Assembly (NCBI RefSeq): GCF_003598715.1
Contig: NZ_QZFU01000016.1
Location: 682,001-746,000, forward strand
Length of the DNA: 64,000 nt
Source of the DNA: Nocardia panacis
GTDB lineage: Bacteria; Actinomycetota; Actinomycetes; Mycobacteriales; Mycobacteriaceae
Direction: 5' to 3'
The notes under the pieces were generated by a model that saw only the letters and a list, made by a program, of their open reading frames with translations, had not been told where the DNA came from and searched no databases. The translations under genes and the position numbers were made by a program. Numbering within the stretch: position 1 is the stretch's first letter; each line of letters opens with the position of its first letter. Of this stretch, positions 36,347 to 44,288 are shown one piece after another.

Positions 36347-36991
36347 GTGGCACGCGCAGATGACCCGGATGATCGGAAGACTCGCGGCGGGCACGGCGAC
36401 CGCGGGCGGCGCGACTTCCGGCACGGCGAGCAGGTGGTACGGGCGGGCACCCTCCTGGTGTCGGCGACGGATCTGGTGGAGCCGACCTTCCGGCGCACCG
36501 TCGTCTACATCATCGAACACAATGACGCGGGCAGCCTGGGTGTGGTGCTGAACCGCCCGAGCGACACCCCGGTCCAGGATGTCCTACCGCGCTGGACCGA
36601 GGCGTCCGCGCCGCCGCGCACCCTGTATATCGGCGGTCCGGTCAAGCGCGACGCCGCGCTGTGCCTGGGCACCCTGCGGGTCGGTGTGAATATCGACAAG
36701 GTGTCGGGCCTGCGCCGGGTGGACGGCCGGGTGGTGCTGGTGGATCTCGACGCCGATCCGGAGCGGATCGGCCCGCTGATCGAGGGTCTGCGCATCTTCG
36801 CGGGCTATGCCGGATGGACCTTCGGTCAACTGGAGGGGGAGTTGGCCAATAACGACTGGATCGTGCTGTCCGCGTTGCCCTCCGATCCGATCGGCGCCGA
36901 CCGCCCCGACCTGTGGGCGCATGTGTTGCGCCGCCAACCGCTGCCCCTGTCGCTGCTCGCCACCCATCCGATCGAGTTGGAACGCAACTAG
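36347..36991 (+). CDS. YqgE/AlgH family protein (UPF0301)
   Basis: A 214-aa soluble protein, like Rv0038 of M. tuberculosis. RAGTLLVSATDLVEPTFRRT is the N-terminal signature, followed by VVYIIEHNDAGSLGVVLNRP, LYIGGPVKRDAALCL and GYAGWTFGQLEGEL, all characteristic. GTG at 36347 is used; the first 25 residues are charged and variable. The biochemical role of the family is not settled. It lies immediately upstream of sigL but is separated from it by a SigL-type promoter. Confidence 0.92.
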   Translation: MARADDPDDRKTRGGHGDRGRRDFRHGEQVVRAGTLLVSATDLVEPTFRRTVVYIIEHNDAGSLGVVLNRPSDTPVQDVLPRWTEASAPPRTLYIGGPVKRDAALCLGTLRVGVNIDKVSGLRRVDGRVVLVDLDADPERIGPLIEGLRIFAGYAGWTFGQLEGELANNDWIVLSALPSDPIGADRPDLWAHVLRRQPLPLSLLATHPIELERN

Positions 36992-36995
36992 GTAT

Positions 36996-37021
36996 TGAAC
37001 CTTTCCCCCGCGTGAAACCGT
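36996..37021 (+). promoter_or_regulatory. SigL-type promoter before the sigma factor gene
   Basis: TGAACC (36996-37001) and CGT (37019-37021) are separated by 17 bases, matching the -35/-10 consensus described for M. tuberculosis SigL (TGAACC, 16-18 bases, CGT). The predicted transcript would start about 15 bases before the ATG at 37043, so the sigma factor should drive its own operon. Confidence 0.75.
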
Positions 37022-37042
37022 GGGATGAGCGGGAGGTGAGCG

Positions 37043-37555
37043 ATGCCGGAGAGTCCGACCGACGACCTCATGCGGGTGCTCGTGGACGAGCACGCGTCGG
37101 CGCTGTGGCGCTACACGCTCGGATTGGTGCGCGATCCGGGCCGAGCCGAGGACATCGTCCAGGAGACCCTGCTGCGCGCCTGGCAGCGGCCGAGGGTGCT
37201 CGATCAGTCGGAGGGGTCGGCGCGGGCCTGGTTGTTCACGGTGGCCAGGAATCTGGCCGTCGACGAGTATCGCAGCGCCCGCCACCGGCGCGAGTTCGGC
37301 ACCGACGCGCCACCGGAGCGATCGGCGCCGGATCAGGTCGACCGGGCCATGGACGGCTGGCTCATCGCGGACGCCTTGAGCAGGCTCAGCGTCGACCATC
37401 GGGAGGTGATCGTGCGGGCCTACTATCGCGGCCTGTCCACCGAGCAGATCGCGACGGAGCTGGAGATACCTTCGGGCACGGTGAAATCCCGGATGCACTA
37501 CGGCATGCGGGCGTTACGGCTGGCACTACAGGAGATGGGGGTGACGAACCAATGA
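37043..37555 (+). CDS. sigL: ECF RNA polymerase sigma factor, SigL type
   Basis: A 170-aa extracytoplasmic-function sigma factor. Region 2 (about 10-75) has LVDEHASALWRYTLGLVRD and the -10-recognising AEDIVQETLLRAWQRP. Region 4 (about 110-160) has LSVDHREVIVRAYYRGLSTE and IPSGTVKSRMHYGMRAL. The protein is close in length and sequence to M. tuberculosis SigL as I remember it. It overlaps the anti-sigma gene by 4 bp (ATGA). In mycobacteria SigL controls genes for envelope modification and secreted proteins; the regulon here is unknown. ATG at 37043 follows GGGAGGTG. Confidence 0.92.
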   Translation: MPESPTDDLMRVLVDEHASALWRYTLGLVRDPGRAEDIVQETLLRAWQRPRVLDQSEGSARAWLFTVARNLAVDEYRSARHRREFGTDAPPERSAPDQVDRAMDGWLIADALSRLSVDHREVIVRAYYRGLSTEQIATELEIPSGTVKSRMHYGMRALRLALQEMGVTNQ

Positions 37556-38265
37556 CGGAGATCGCGACCGGTCGCGATTCGGGCGACCGCTACCTCACCT
37601 GGGATGCGCCGTATGTGCTCGGCTCCCTCACCAGGGACGAGCGCGTGGAGTACGAGGCGCATCTGTCCGGTTGCCCCGAATGTCGGGCCGGGGTGGCCGA
37701 ATTGGCCGGGCTGCCCGGTCTGTTGGCGCTGGTGGATCCGGGCACGGCGCTCGCCATGATCGAGCCGACCGAGGAGCTGCCCGCCCCGGAACTGCTGCCG
37801 CGGCTCACGCTCGAGGCCGCGCGTCGCCGCAGGCGCGGCCGGTGGGTGGCGGTGGGTTCGGCCATCGCGGCCGCGGCCGCCGCGGTGGCCATCTCGGTGC
37901 CGGTGGTCGCCTCGGTCACCGCCTCGCACACCCCGACCGGCACCGAACAGGTCTTCGCCGAGCGAGCCATGCAGGCGGTCGAGTCCTCGCCGGTCTCCGC
38001 GAGTGTGAAACTGATTCCGTATCGGGGAAAGACGCGCGTGGTGATGACCTGCGACTACGGCCCGAGCGATGAGCAGTACAGCTGGAAGTTGACGCTGCTG
38101 GTGCATCGGGCGGACGGTCAGCAGGAGGTATTGGGCGAGTGGCCCGCCGGTCCCGGCACCGAATTGACCATCGACCGAGTGGTCGACACCGCGCCGAGCG
38201 GCATCGCCTCGGTCGAGATCAAGCGCGTCGACACCGGCCGGGTTCTGCTCACCGCGACGATCTGA
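37552..38265 (+). CDS. rslA: Zinc-associated anti-sigma factor, RslA type
   Basis: A 237-aa single-pass membrane protein that should hold SigL inactive. The N-terminal ZAS domain contains HLSGCPEC (HxxxCxxC, about residues 35-42), which binds zinc and releases the sigma factor on oxidation in related systems. One membrane helix spans about residues 103-125, and the C-terminal extracytoplasmic domain (about 126-237) is beta-rich with one Cys. It is translationally coupled to the sigma gene. A hairpin follows. Confidence 0.9.
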   Translation: MTEIATGRDSGDRYLTWDAPYVLGSLTRDERVEYEAHLSGCPECRAGVAELAGLPGLLALVDPGTALAMIEPTEELPAPELLPRLTLEAARRRRRGRWVAVGSAIAAAAAAVAISVPVVASVTASHTPTGTEQVFAERAMQAVESSPVSASVKLIPYRGKTRVVMTCDYGPSDEQYSWKLTLLVHRADGQQEVLGEWPAGPGTELTIDRVVDTAPSGIASVEIKRVDTGRVLLTATI

Positions 38266-38291
38266 ACCCCCGCCGGGAATGGCGAGGGTTC
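38264..38291 (+). terminator. Hairpin terminator after rslA
   Basis: An 11-bp stem with one mismatch (GAACCCCCGCC at 38264-38274 with GGCGAGGGTTC at 38281-38291) and a 6-nt loop, overlapping the rslA stop codon. It lies between the sigma operon and the convergent ABC operon. Confidence 0.55.
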
Positions 38292-38316
38292 GGATCCTGT
38301 TGTGTTCGAGCCTGAT

Positions 38317-39087
38317 TCAGTTGCTCTGCTTGCGGAAGACCGAGGTCGACCAGGCGTAGCCCACGATCGCGATACCCGCGCACCAGGCCAGTGCGATGAT
38401 GCCGCTGTTGCCGATCGGCGTGCCCATCAGCAGGCCGCGCACGGTCTCGGTGAGCGGTGTGAACGGCTGGTATTCGGCGAACTGGCGCAAACCCAGCGGC
38501 ATGGTGTCGGTGGCGACCAGCCCGCTGCCGAAAAAGGGCAGCATGAGGATCGGGAAGGGCAGATTGCTGGCACTCTCCGGATTCGGCGCGACCAAGCCCA
38601 TCCCCACCGCGAGCCAGGACAGCGCCAAACTGAAGAAGATGACCAGACCGAAGACCGCCAGCCAGTCGACCACATCGCCGCTGGGCCGCCAGCCGATCGC
38701 GAATCCGACCGCCATCATGAAGCCCACCCCGAGCACGGCCTGGATCATCGCGCCGATCACATGTCCGGTCAGCATGGACGACGGCGCGATGGCCATGGTC
38801 CGGAATCGGTTCACGATGCCTTTGCTGGTGTCGGTGGCGACCGAGACCGCGACCCCGGCGGTGAGGTAGGCGGGCACCAGCAGCAGCATGCCGGGCACCA
38901 CGTAGTCGACATAGTTTCCGCCGGAGGACTTCTCGAGCGCGCCGCCGAAGACGAAGCGGAATACCACCAGCAGGATCGATGGCATCACGATCATCGAGAA
39001 GGCCATGGCCGGATAGCGTTTGAAGTGCAGCAGATTGCGCCGCAGCATGGTGGCGGAATCGGTCAGCACCAGGGTCGCGGCGCTCAT
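38317..39087 (-). CDS. ABC-2 exporter permease, DrrB-like
   Basis: A 256-aa membrane protein with six hydrophobic segments. The N-terminal MLRRNLLHFKRYPAMAFSMI and the central NRFRTMAIAPSSMLTGHVIG loop are typical of daunorubicin-resistance (DrrB) permeases, as is FFGSGLVATDTMPLGLRQFA with EYQPFTPLTETVRGLL. The start at 39087 overlaps the ATPase gene by 4 bp. With the ATPase it forms a drug or lipid exporter. The natural substrate is unknown. Confidence 0.9.
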   Translation of the reverse strand: MSAATLVLTDSATMLRRNLLHFKRYPAMAFSMIVMPSILLVVFRFVFGGALEKSSGGNYVDYVVPGMLLLVPAYLTAGVAVSVATDTSKGIVNRFRTMAIAPSSMLTGHVIGAMIQAVLGVGFMMAVGFAIGWRPSGDVVDWLAVFGLVIFFSLALSWLAVGMGLVAPNPESASNLPFPILMLPFFGSGLVATDTMPLGLRQFAEYQPFTPLTETVRGLLMGTPIGNSGIIALAWCAGIAIVGYAWSTSVFRKQSN

Positions 39088-40073
39088 CGGGCCATCTCCT
39101 TGTCCATGGTCGTGTTGCCGGTGAGAGTCAGGAATACATCGTCGAGATTGGGGGTGTGCACCGACAGGCCCGCCACCTCGATGCGCTCGTAGTCGAGCCG
39201 ATCCAGTACGGCGCGCAGGGATTTCACCCCACCGTCGCTCGGCACCGCCAGCGTGAGATCGTCGGCGTTGACGTCGTCGTCCTCCTCGTTGAGCACGCGG
39301 GCGGTGCCGAGGGCGGCCGAGGCGGCCGCGAGCGCGGCGCGGTCGGCGAATTCGAGGCGGATATGTCCGCCGGGCACCAGTCGCTTGAGTTGGGCCGAGG
39401 TGCCCTCCGCGACCAGTCGGCCGTGGTCGAGCACCGCGATCCGGTCGGCGAGTTGGTCGGCCTCCTCGAGGTACTGGGTGGTGAGGAAGACCGTGACGCT
39501 GTAGTCGCGGACCAGGCCGCGGATGATGTCCCAGATGACCCGCCTGCTGCGCGGATCGAGTCCGGTGGTGGGTTCGTCGAGGAAGATGACGCGCGGATCG
39601 CCGACCAGCGTCATGGCCAGGTCGAGGCGGCGCACCATACCGCCGGAGTAGGTGGAGGCGAGTTTGTCGCCCGCGTCCACCAGGTCGAAGCGCTCGAGCA
39701 GGTCGGCGGCCAGCCGTCGGGTCCGGCTGCGCGGCAGGTGGTGCAGATCGCCCATCAGGTGCAGGTTCTCCCGACCGGTGAGCAGTTCGTCCACGGCGGA
39801 GAACTGTCCGGTGACCCCGATGGTCTTGCGCACCTCGCGCCGCTGGTTGATCAGGTCGTAGCCGCCGACCCTGACCTCGCCGCCGTCGCAGGAGATGAGA
39901 GTGGACAGGATCTGGACCGTGGTGGTCTTGCCCGCGCCGTTGGGGCCGAGCAGCGAGAATATCGTTCCCTCGGGGACCGTGAGATCGATGCCGTCGAGCA
40001 CGGTGTGCTCGCCGTAGGATTTGCGCAGCCCGAGCGCCGAGATGGCCGGTGCGCGGTGGTGGCCGTTGGTCAT
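39084..40073 (-). CDS. ABC exporter ATP-binding protein, DrrA-like
   Basis: A 329-aa ATPase of the daunorubicin-resistance type. Walker A is LLGPNGAGKTTT, the signature is STYSGGMVRRLD, Walker B is VIFLDEPTTGLDP, and the Q-loop is GVTGQFSAVDE, the form specific to DrrA proteins. The C-terminal regulatory domain ends with VHTPNLDDVFLTLTG, also diagnostic. ATG at 40073 lies 7 nt after GGAAGGG. It lies downstream of the EXLDI gene on the same strand, the usual partnership for EXLDI proteins. Confidence 0.93.
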   Translation of the reverse strand: MTNGHHRAPAISALGLRKSYGEHTVLDGIDLTVPEGTIFSLLGPNGAGKTTTVQILSTLISCDGGEVRVGGYDLINQRREVRKTIGVTGQFSAVDELLTGRENLHLMGDLHHLPRSRTRRLAADLLERFDLVDAGDKLASTYSGGMVRRLDLAMTLVGDPRVIFLDEPTTGLDPRSRRVIWDIIRGLVRDYSVTVFLTTQYLEEADQLADRIAVLDHGRLVAEGTSAQLKRLVPGGHIRLEFADRAALAAASAALGTARVLNEEDDDVNADDLTLAVPSDGGVKSLRAVLDRLDYERIEVAGLSVHTPNLDDVFLTLTGNTTMDKEMAR

Positions 40074-40121
40074 GGCCGGACCCTTCCAATTCATAGTTGA
40101 GTGCGAATAAGAGCATGTTTC

Positions 40122-40150
40122 AGCCGCACCGCCCCCTCAGGGGTACGGCT
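40122..40150 (-). terminator. Imperfect hairpin between the EXLDI gene and the ABC operon
   Basis: AGCCG-C-ACC at 40122-40130 pairs with GGT-A-CGGCT at 40142-40150 with one mismatch, around a C-rich loop. It may be an attenuator or terminator between the EXLDI gene and drrA-like gene, allowing separate levels of expression. Confidence 0.35.
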
Positions 40151-40203
40151 TGTGCTTGGGTTTATTCGCTTGTGCCCGAAGGATGTTCGGTTGGATTACT
40201 TGG

Positions 40204-40737
40204 TCAGATATCGAGATCTTCGATATGCGGATGTTCGGCGAGATCGGCGACCCTGCGGTAGAGGCGATCCGGAATCCGGCCCTCGAGATCCGGGATGGCG
40301 TCCACGATCTCCATGGTGAAATCGCCCCACTCCTGGTCGCTGACGCCGATCAGTGTGCGACGCCAGTTCTTCCAGTCGCGCCAGTTGGTCATGCCGGTGA
40401 TACCGGCGTCGGTCGGATACTCCGACCACTTGGCGAGGCGGGTGTGCAGCACGAATTTGCCCTTCCGGCTGCGGTAGACCTTGTAGGTCTCGCTACGCTC
40501 GTCATCGACGTCGTGCAACTCGCCGAGCAGCGCGCCGGAGAAACGAACCTGTCGGGCTCCGTAGTGACCAACCCTGAGGACGACCTCTTCGTAGCCCTCC
40601 TGCCTGCCCTCCTCGAGCTCGATGAAACGACGCAGCGCTGTCACCACCGCGCCCGACAGGTTGCCGCCGACCAGTTCCTGCGCACGCTGGAACAGTGGCA
40701 GATCGTCGTCGGCGACATAGATCGTCTTGTTGGGCAT
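40204..40737 (-). CDS. EXLDI family protein
   Basis: A 177-aa protein named after its C-terminal E-x-L-D-I motif, here IEDLDI at the very end. The N-terminal KTIYVADDDLPLFQRAQELVG and LSGAVVTALRRFIELEEG resemble a ribbon-helix-helix or coiled DNA-binding start, and the middle is a beta-rich domain with several Trp. EXLDI proteins usually neighbour ABC transporters and are suspected regulators. ATG at 40737 is the conserved start. An 8-bp direct repeat lies just upstream and may be its operator. Confidence 0.85.
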   Translation of the reverse strand: MPNKTIYVADDDLPLFQRAQELVGGNLSGAVVTALRRFIELEEGRQEGYEEVVLRVGHYGARQVRFSGALLGELHDVDDERSETYKVYRSRKGKFVLHTRLAKWSEYPTDAGITGMTNWRDWKNWRRTLIGVSDQEWGDFTMEIVDAIPDLEGRIPDRLYRRVADLAEHPHIEDLDI

Positions 40738-40745
40738 GAACTCAC

Positions 40746-40765
40746 TATACGTAGATGTATACGTA
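40746..40765 (-). promoter_or_regulatory. Direct repeat TATACGTA at the EXLDI promoter
   Basis: TATACGTA occurs at 40746-40753 and again at 40758-40765, 12 bp apart, 8 bp upstream of the EXLDI start codon in an AT-rich island. Each unit also contains self-complementary TACGTA. It is likely to be a -10/operator element controlling EXLDI and possibly the exporter. Confidence 0.5.
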
Positions 40766-40917
40766 CACGCAAGAGGCGAGTTTCCGGCGCGATTCATCGC
40801 GTACCAAGTATTTGCCCGAAGGGTTGAACCGCACACCGATCCGGCCCGTATCTCACGGTGTACGCGGAAGTGACCGTGGGCGCCGGACGCGCCGGCGGTC
40901 GGCAACTAGGAGCGCCG

Positions 40918-42588
40918 ATGGCGGACAGGGTCGTCGATTATCTGGTGCGCGAGATCGCGGCCCTCGGCGTGCGACACCTCTTCGGCGTCGACGGCGCGAA
41001 TATCGAGGACCTCTACGACGCCGTCTTCGACAGCTCCGGCGCGCTCACCGGCATCGTCGCCAAACACGAATTCTCGGCCGCGACCATGGCCGACGGCTAC
41101 GCCCGCAGCACCGGCGCCCTCGGCGTCGTGGCCGCCACCTCCGGCGGCGGAGCGATGAATCTCGTTGCCGGACTGGCCGAATCGTTCACCTCGCGGGTTC
41201 CGGTGCTGGCCCTGGTCGGCCAACCGCCGACCACGCTGGAAGGCAAAGGCGCCTTCCAGGACACCAGCGGCAGCGCGGGCGCCATCGACGCCGTCCGCCT
41301 GTTCGGCGCGATCTCGCGCTTCTGCGCCAGAATCGACGCCCCCGCCGCGCTGCCCGACGCGCTGGATCGAGCGATCGGCGCGGCCCGGCGCGGCGGACCC
41401 GCCGTCCTGCTGCTGCCCAAGGATGTCCAGCAGTCCGACGCGAGCGCACTGCCGCCGGTCCGGCCGCGCACCCACGCCGCGCGACAGGACGCGGGGGCGT
41501 TGCCGAAGGTGCGCGCGGCACTGCGGGCGGCGACGCGCACCGGCAAAGTGGTGCTCATCGCGGGCGACCAGGTGGCCCGCGACAATGCCCGCACCGAATT
41601 GGCGCGGCTGGCCCACGCATTGGACGCTTCGGTCGGTGTCGCCCCCGACGCCAAGGACGTCTACGACAATGCCGATCCCGGATTCCGGGGTGTGGCGGGC
41701 AGCATGGGTCATCCGGAATTGACCGAGGCGCTGCGCGCGGCCGAACTCTGCCTGCTGGTGGGCACCCGGATGCCCGTCACCGCGCGCACCGGACTGGATC
41801 AACTCCTCGGCGATATCGCGGTGGCCAGTATCGGTGTCGCGCCGCCGCACCTGCCGGCCCTGCACGCCTCCAGCACCGATCTGGCCGTCACCCTCGCCGA
41901 CCTGGCCACCGAATTCGCCGGCGCCCGTACGCAATCCGCGCCCACCGCACCGCATCCGCCGACACCGCTCGCGGTGCCGCCCGCCGACGGTCCATGGCCG
42001 CGCTATCGGGAGATCATCGAAACCGTCGCGGCCGAACTGCCCTCGGGCACCGATATTTTCGCCGACGCGGGCAATACCGGGGCCGCCGTGGTGCATCACC
42101 TGCCGGTCTCGCGGGGCGCCCGATTCGTGGTCGCGCTGGGCATGGGCGGGATGGGATACGCCTTCGGCGCGGGCATCGGATCCGCGTTCGCCCGGCATCA
42201 GGGTCCCGACGGGGTGCGCCGCACCATCGTCATCGCGGGTGACGGTGCATTCTTCATGCACGGCATGGAGATTCACACCGCCATCGAACACTCGCTGCCC
42301 ATCACCTTCCTGATCCTGAACAACAACGCGCACGCCATGTGCGTCACCCGTGAACAGCTCTACTACCGGGATCGCTACAGCTTCAACCGATTCCGACCCG
42401 CGCATCCCGGTGCGGGCGTCGCGGCCATGTTCCCGACGCTGCCCGCCCGCACTGCCCGGACCGTCGACGACCTCGCCGCCGCACTGCGACAAGACGCCGA
42501 AAGCACCGGGCCGTCCTTTATTTCCATCGATTGCGATCCGGATGAGATCCCGCCGTTCGCACCGTTCCTGGCGGCGGTCCCGTCGTGA
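40918..42588 (+). CDS. Thiamine-diphosphate-dependent enzyme, acetolactate-synthase-like
   Basis: A 556-aa ThDP enzyme with the usual three domains. The catalytic Glu that activates ThDP lies in AKHEFSAATMADGYAR (about residue 48), and the ThDP/Mg2+ motif is AGDGAFFMHGMEIH...ILNNN (about 440-470). The central domain is less conserved and may have lost FAD. It should decarboxylate a 2-oxo acid and either release an aldehyde or join the carbanion to a second carbonyl. ATG at 40918 follows AGGAG. It begins a four-gene operon with an SRPBCC protein, a ketosynthase III-like protein and an aminotransferase, not the branched-chain amino-acid pathway genes, so a secondary-metabolite role is likely. 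Confidence 0.85.
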   Translation: MADRVVDYLVREIAALGVRHLFGVDGANIEDLYDAVFDSSGALTGIVAKHEFSAATMADGYARSTGALGVVAATSGGGAMNLVAGLAESFTSRVPVLALVGQPPTTLEGKGAFQDTSGSAGAIDAVRLFGAISRFCARIDAPAALPDALDRAIGAARRGGPAVLLLPKDVQQSDASALPPVRPRTHAARQDAGALPKVRAALRAATRTGKVVLIAGDQVARDNARTELARLAHALDASVGVAPDAKDVYDNADPGFRGVAGSMGHPELTEALRAAELCLLVGTRMPVTARTGLDQLLGDIAVASIGVAPPHLPALHASSTDLAVTLADLATEFAGARTQSAPTAPHPPTPLAVPPADGPWPRYREIIETVAAELPSGTDIFADAGNTGAAVVHHLPVSRGARFVVALGMGGMGYAFGAGIGSAFARHQGPDGVRRTIVIAGDGAFFMHGMEIHTAIEHSLPITFLILNNNAHAMCVTREQLYYRDRYSFNRFRPAHPGAGVAAMFPTLPARTARTVDDLAAALRQDAESTGPSFISIDCDPDEIPPFAPFLAAVPS

Positions 42589-42609
42589 ACATCCCCCAAG
42601 GAGCACCCA

Positions 42610-43272
42610 GTGACCCTCAGCAACCCGCTACCCGCGCTCAGCGACATCCCCGACACCATCGCGGGCGTCCTGCGCATCGAGAACTCCGACCGGGAGGCGA
42701 CCACCCCGATCATCATGGACATGCTCCGCTCGGTGTACCCGCACGAGCAGGTCTTCGGCGAATTCTGCCCGGTACAGGGCTATATCGCCGCACCACCACG
42801 CGAAGTGTGGGAATACCTGGCCGACACCCGCTCGCTGGAGGAATGGACCTATAGCCTGCGCGGCTTCACCGCGACCGAGGAACCCGGCCTGTGGTTGGCC
42901 CACGACCGTCTCGGCGACAGCACCGAGATCTACACCAGGACCGTGGCGAATGCCGAGGCGATGACCGTCGACTACCACTGCGCCTGGGACCAGGGACAAC
43001 ACCTGTGGATGATCTACCTGATGCGGGTGATCGACGCGCAGGCGGTGCTCGACAAGCCGGGTTCGGTTGTGCTGTGGGTGAATTGCCGCCACCCCTTCTA
43101 CGACCACAACCCGTATCCGGAGACCGCGCCCGCGAAAAGGCCGGTGTGGGTGGGTGATTTCTGGGATATGTTCGCGGCAGGTCACCAACTGGAACTGGAC
43201 AACCTCAAGGCCATCTGCGAATACCGCGCCGCGCACGGTCTGGCGATCAAGCCCGATTGGATGCGGCGATGA
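42610..43272 (+). CDS. SRPBCC (START-like) protein, cyclase or ligand-binding
   Basis: A 220-aa protein of the Bet-v1/polyketide-cyclase fold. GYIAAPPREVWEYLADTRSL is the N-terminal strand-helix with the typical xAPPxxVWxxLAD pattern, and EEWTYSLRGF follows. The remainder is rich in Trp, His and Tyr lining a probable cavity (DYHCAWDQGQHLWMIYLMRV, NCRHPFYDHNPYPE). GTG at 42610 follows AAGGAG, 21 bp after the ThDP gene. It overlaps the ketosynthase-like gene by 4 bp. Its place in the operon suggests it shapes, cyclises or dehydrates the product. Confidence 0.8.
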   Translation: MTLSNPLPALSDIPDTIAGVLRIENSDREATTPIIMDMLRSVYPHEQVFGEFCPVQGYIAAPPREVWEYLADTRSLEEWTYSLRGFTATEEPGLWLAHDRLGDSTEIYTRTVANAEAMTVDYHCAWDQGQHLWMIYLMRVIDAQAVLDKPGSVVLWVNCRHPFYDHNPYPETAPAKRPVWVGDFWDMFAAGHQLELDNLKAICEYRAAHGLAIKPDWMRR

Positions 43273-44288
43273 CGCTCGTGCCGGTCAGCCTGGTCGATGT
43301 CGCCAGTTACCTTCCCGGCGAACCGGTGCCGACCGAATACTTCACCCGGTTCGCGCGCTCGGAGCGGATGGCCAAGAACGTCATGTTCCGCGCACCGAAG
43401 GGCCGCCACCACATCGGGCGCGAGCAGACGGCCGTCGACATGGTCGAGCGCGCCGTCCAGCCACTCGTGCGACGGCATGGGGCACAACTGCTTTCCCGTG
43501 TCGATGTACTGCTCACCCACACCCAACTGCCGGACAATCCGGTGCTCGGCGCCGGTCCGGAAATCGCGCGCCGACTCGGCATCCGACCCACCCACGTCTA
43601 CGACGTGCACAATGGCGGCTGCGCGGCCTTCGTGCACCTGATGGCACTGGCGAGCATGATCCTGCGCACCACCTCCGCGCGCACCGCGCTGATCGCGGTC
43701 ACCCAGAACTGCGCGGGCACCGTCTTCACCCAGACCGATATCCGCAATCTCGCCCAGGCCCCGGTGCCGGGCGACGGTTGCGGGGTCGGGCTGCTGGTCA
43801 AGGGCGAGGGGGCCCCGATTCTCGACACCGAATGCCGCACCTATCCCGAATTCGCCGGGGATATGGGCTTTTCCACGCACGGCACCCGCAAGTACTGGGA
43901 ACCGGGCGAAGGACAGGTGTGCGTGAGCTTCACCGAATCCAAGATCACCAAGGTATTCGCGCGCGGCAATCGACTGGTGCCGGAGGTGGCGCTCGCCGTG
44001 TGCGAGCGGATCGGCGTGAAAGGGCGCGATATCGACACCCTCGTCACCAATCAGCCCAATCGGCTGTTCCTGCGCAACTGGCACGACGCGCTGGAACTAC
44101 CCGCCGAACGTCACCCCGACACCTTCGATACCTGCGGAAACCTTTTCGCCGCTGGTATTCCGGTGACCCTGGACACGGAGAATCGGGCAGGCAGGTTGCG
44201 CAACGGGTCGGTGGTGCTGCTGGCGGCCTTCGCGCACGCGGGCGATTTCGCGGGCGCGGCCGCCGTGCGGTGGGGAGCCGCCGCATGA
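43269..44288 (+). CDS. Ketosynthase III (FabH)-like protein with altered catalytic triad
   Basis: A 339-aa thiolase-fold protein. The nucleophile Cys118 is in VHNGGCAAFVHL and the triad Asn291 is in TCGNLFAAGIP. The His of the usual HQAN motif is replaced by Asn261 (TNQPNRLFL). FabH enzymes need that His for decarboxylative condensation, so this protein probably transfers an acyl group or condenses without decarboxylation. ATG at 43269 overlaps the SRPBCC stop (ATGA), and its own stop overlaps the aminotransferase start in the same way. No acyl-carrier protein gene is in the operon. Confidence 0.83.
   Translation: MTLVPVSLVDVASYLPGEPVPTEYFTRFARSERMAKNVMFRAPKGRHHIGREQTAVDMVERAVQPLVRRHGAQLLSRVDVLLTHTQLPDNPVLGAGPEIARRLGIRPTHVYDVHNGGCAAFVHLMALASMILRTTSARTALIAVTQNCAGTVFTQTDIRNLAQAPVPGDGCGVGLLVKGEGAPILDTECRTYPEFAGDMGFSTHGTRKYWEPGEGQVCVSFTESKITKVFARGNRLVPEVALAVCERIGVKGRDIDTLVTNQPNRLFLRNWHDALELPAERHPDTFDTCGNLFAAGIPVTLDTENRAGRLRNGSVVLLAAFAHAGDFAGAAAVRWGAAA

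Noticed and set aside
40918..42588. Naming the ThDP enzyme ilvB (acetolactate synthase)
   Set aside because: No ilvN, ilvC or other branched-chain gene is nearby and the operon partners point to another pathway.
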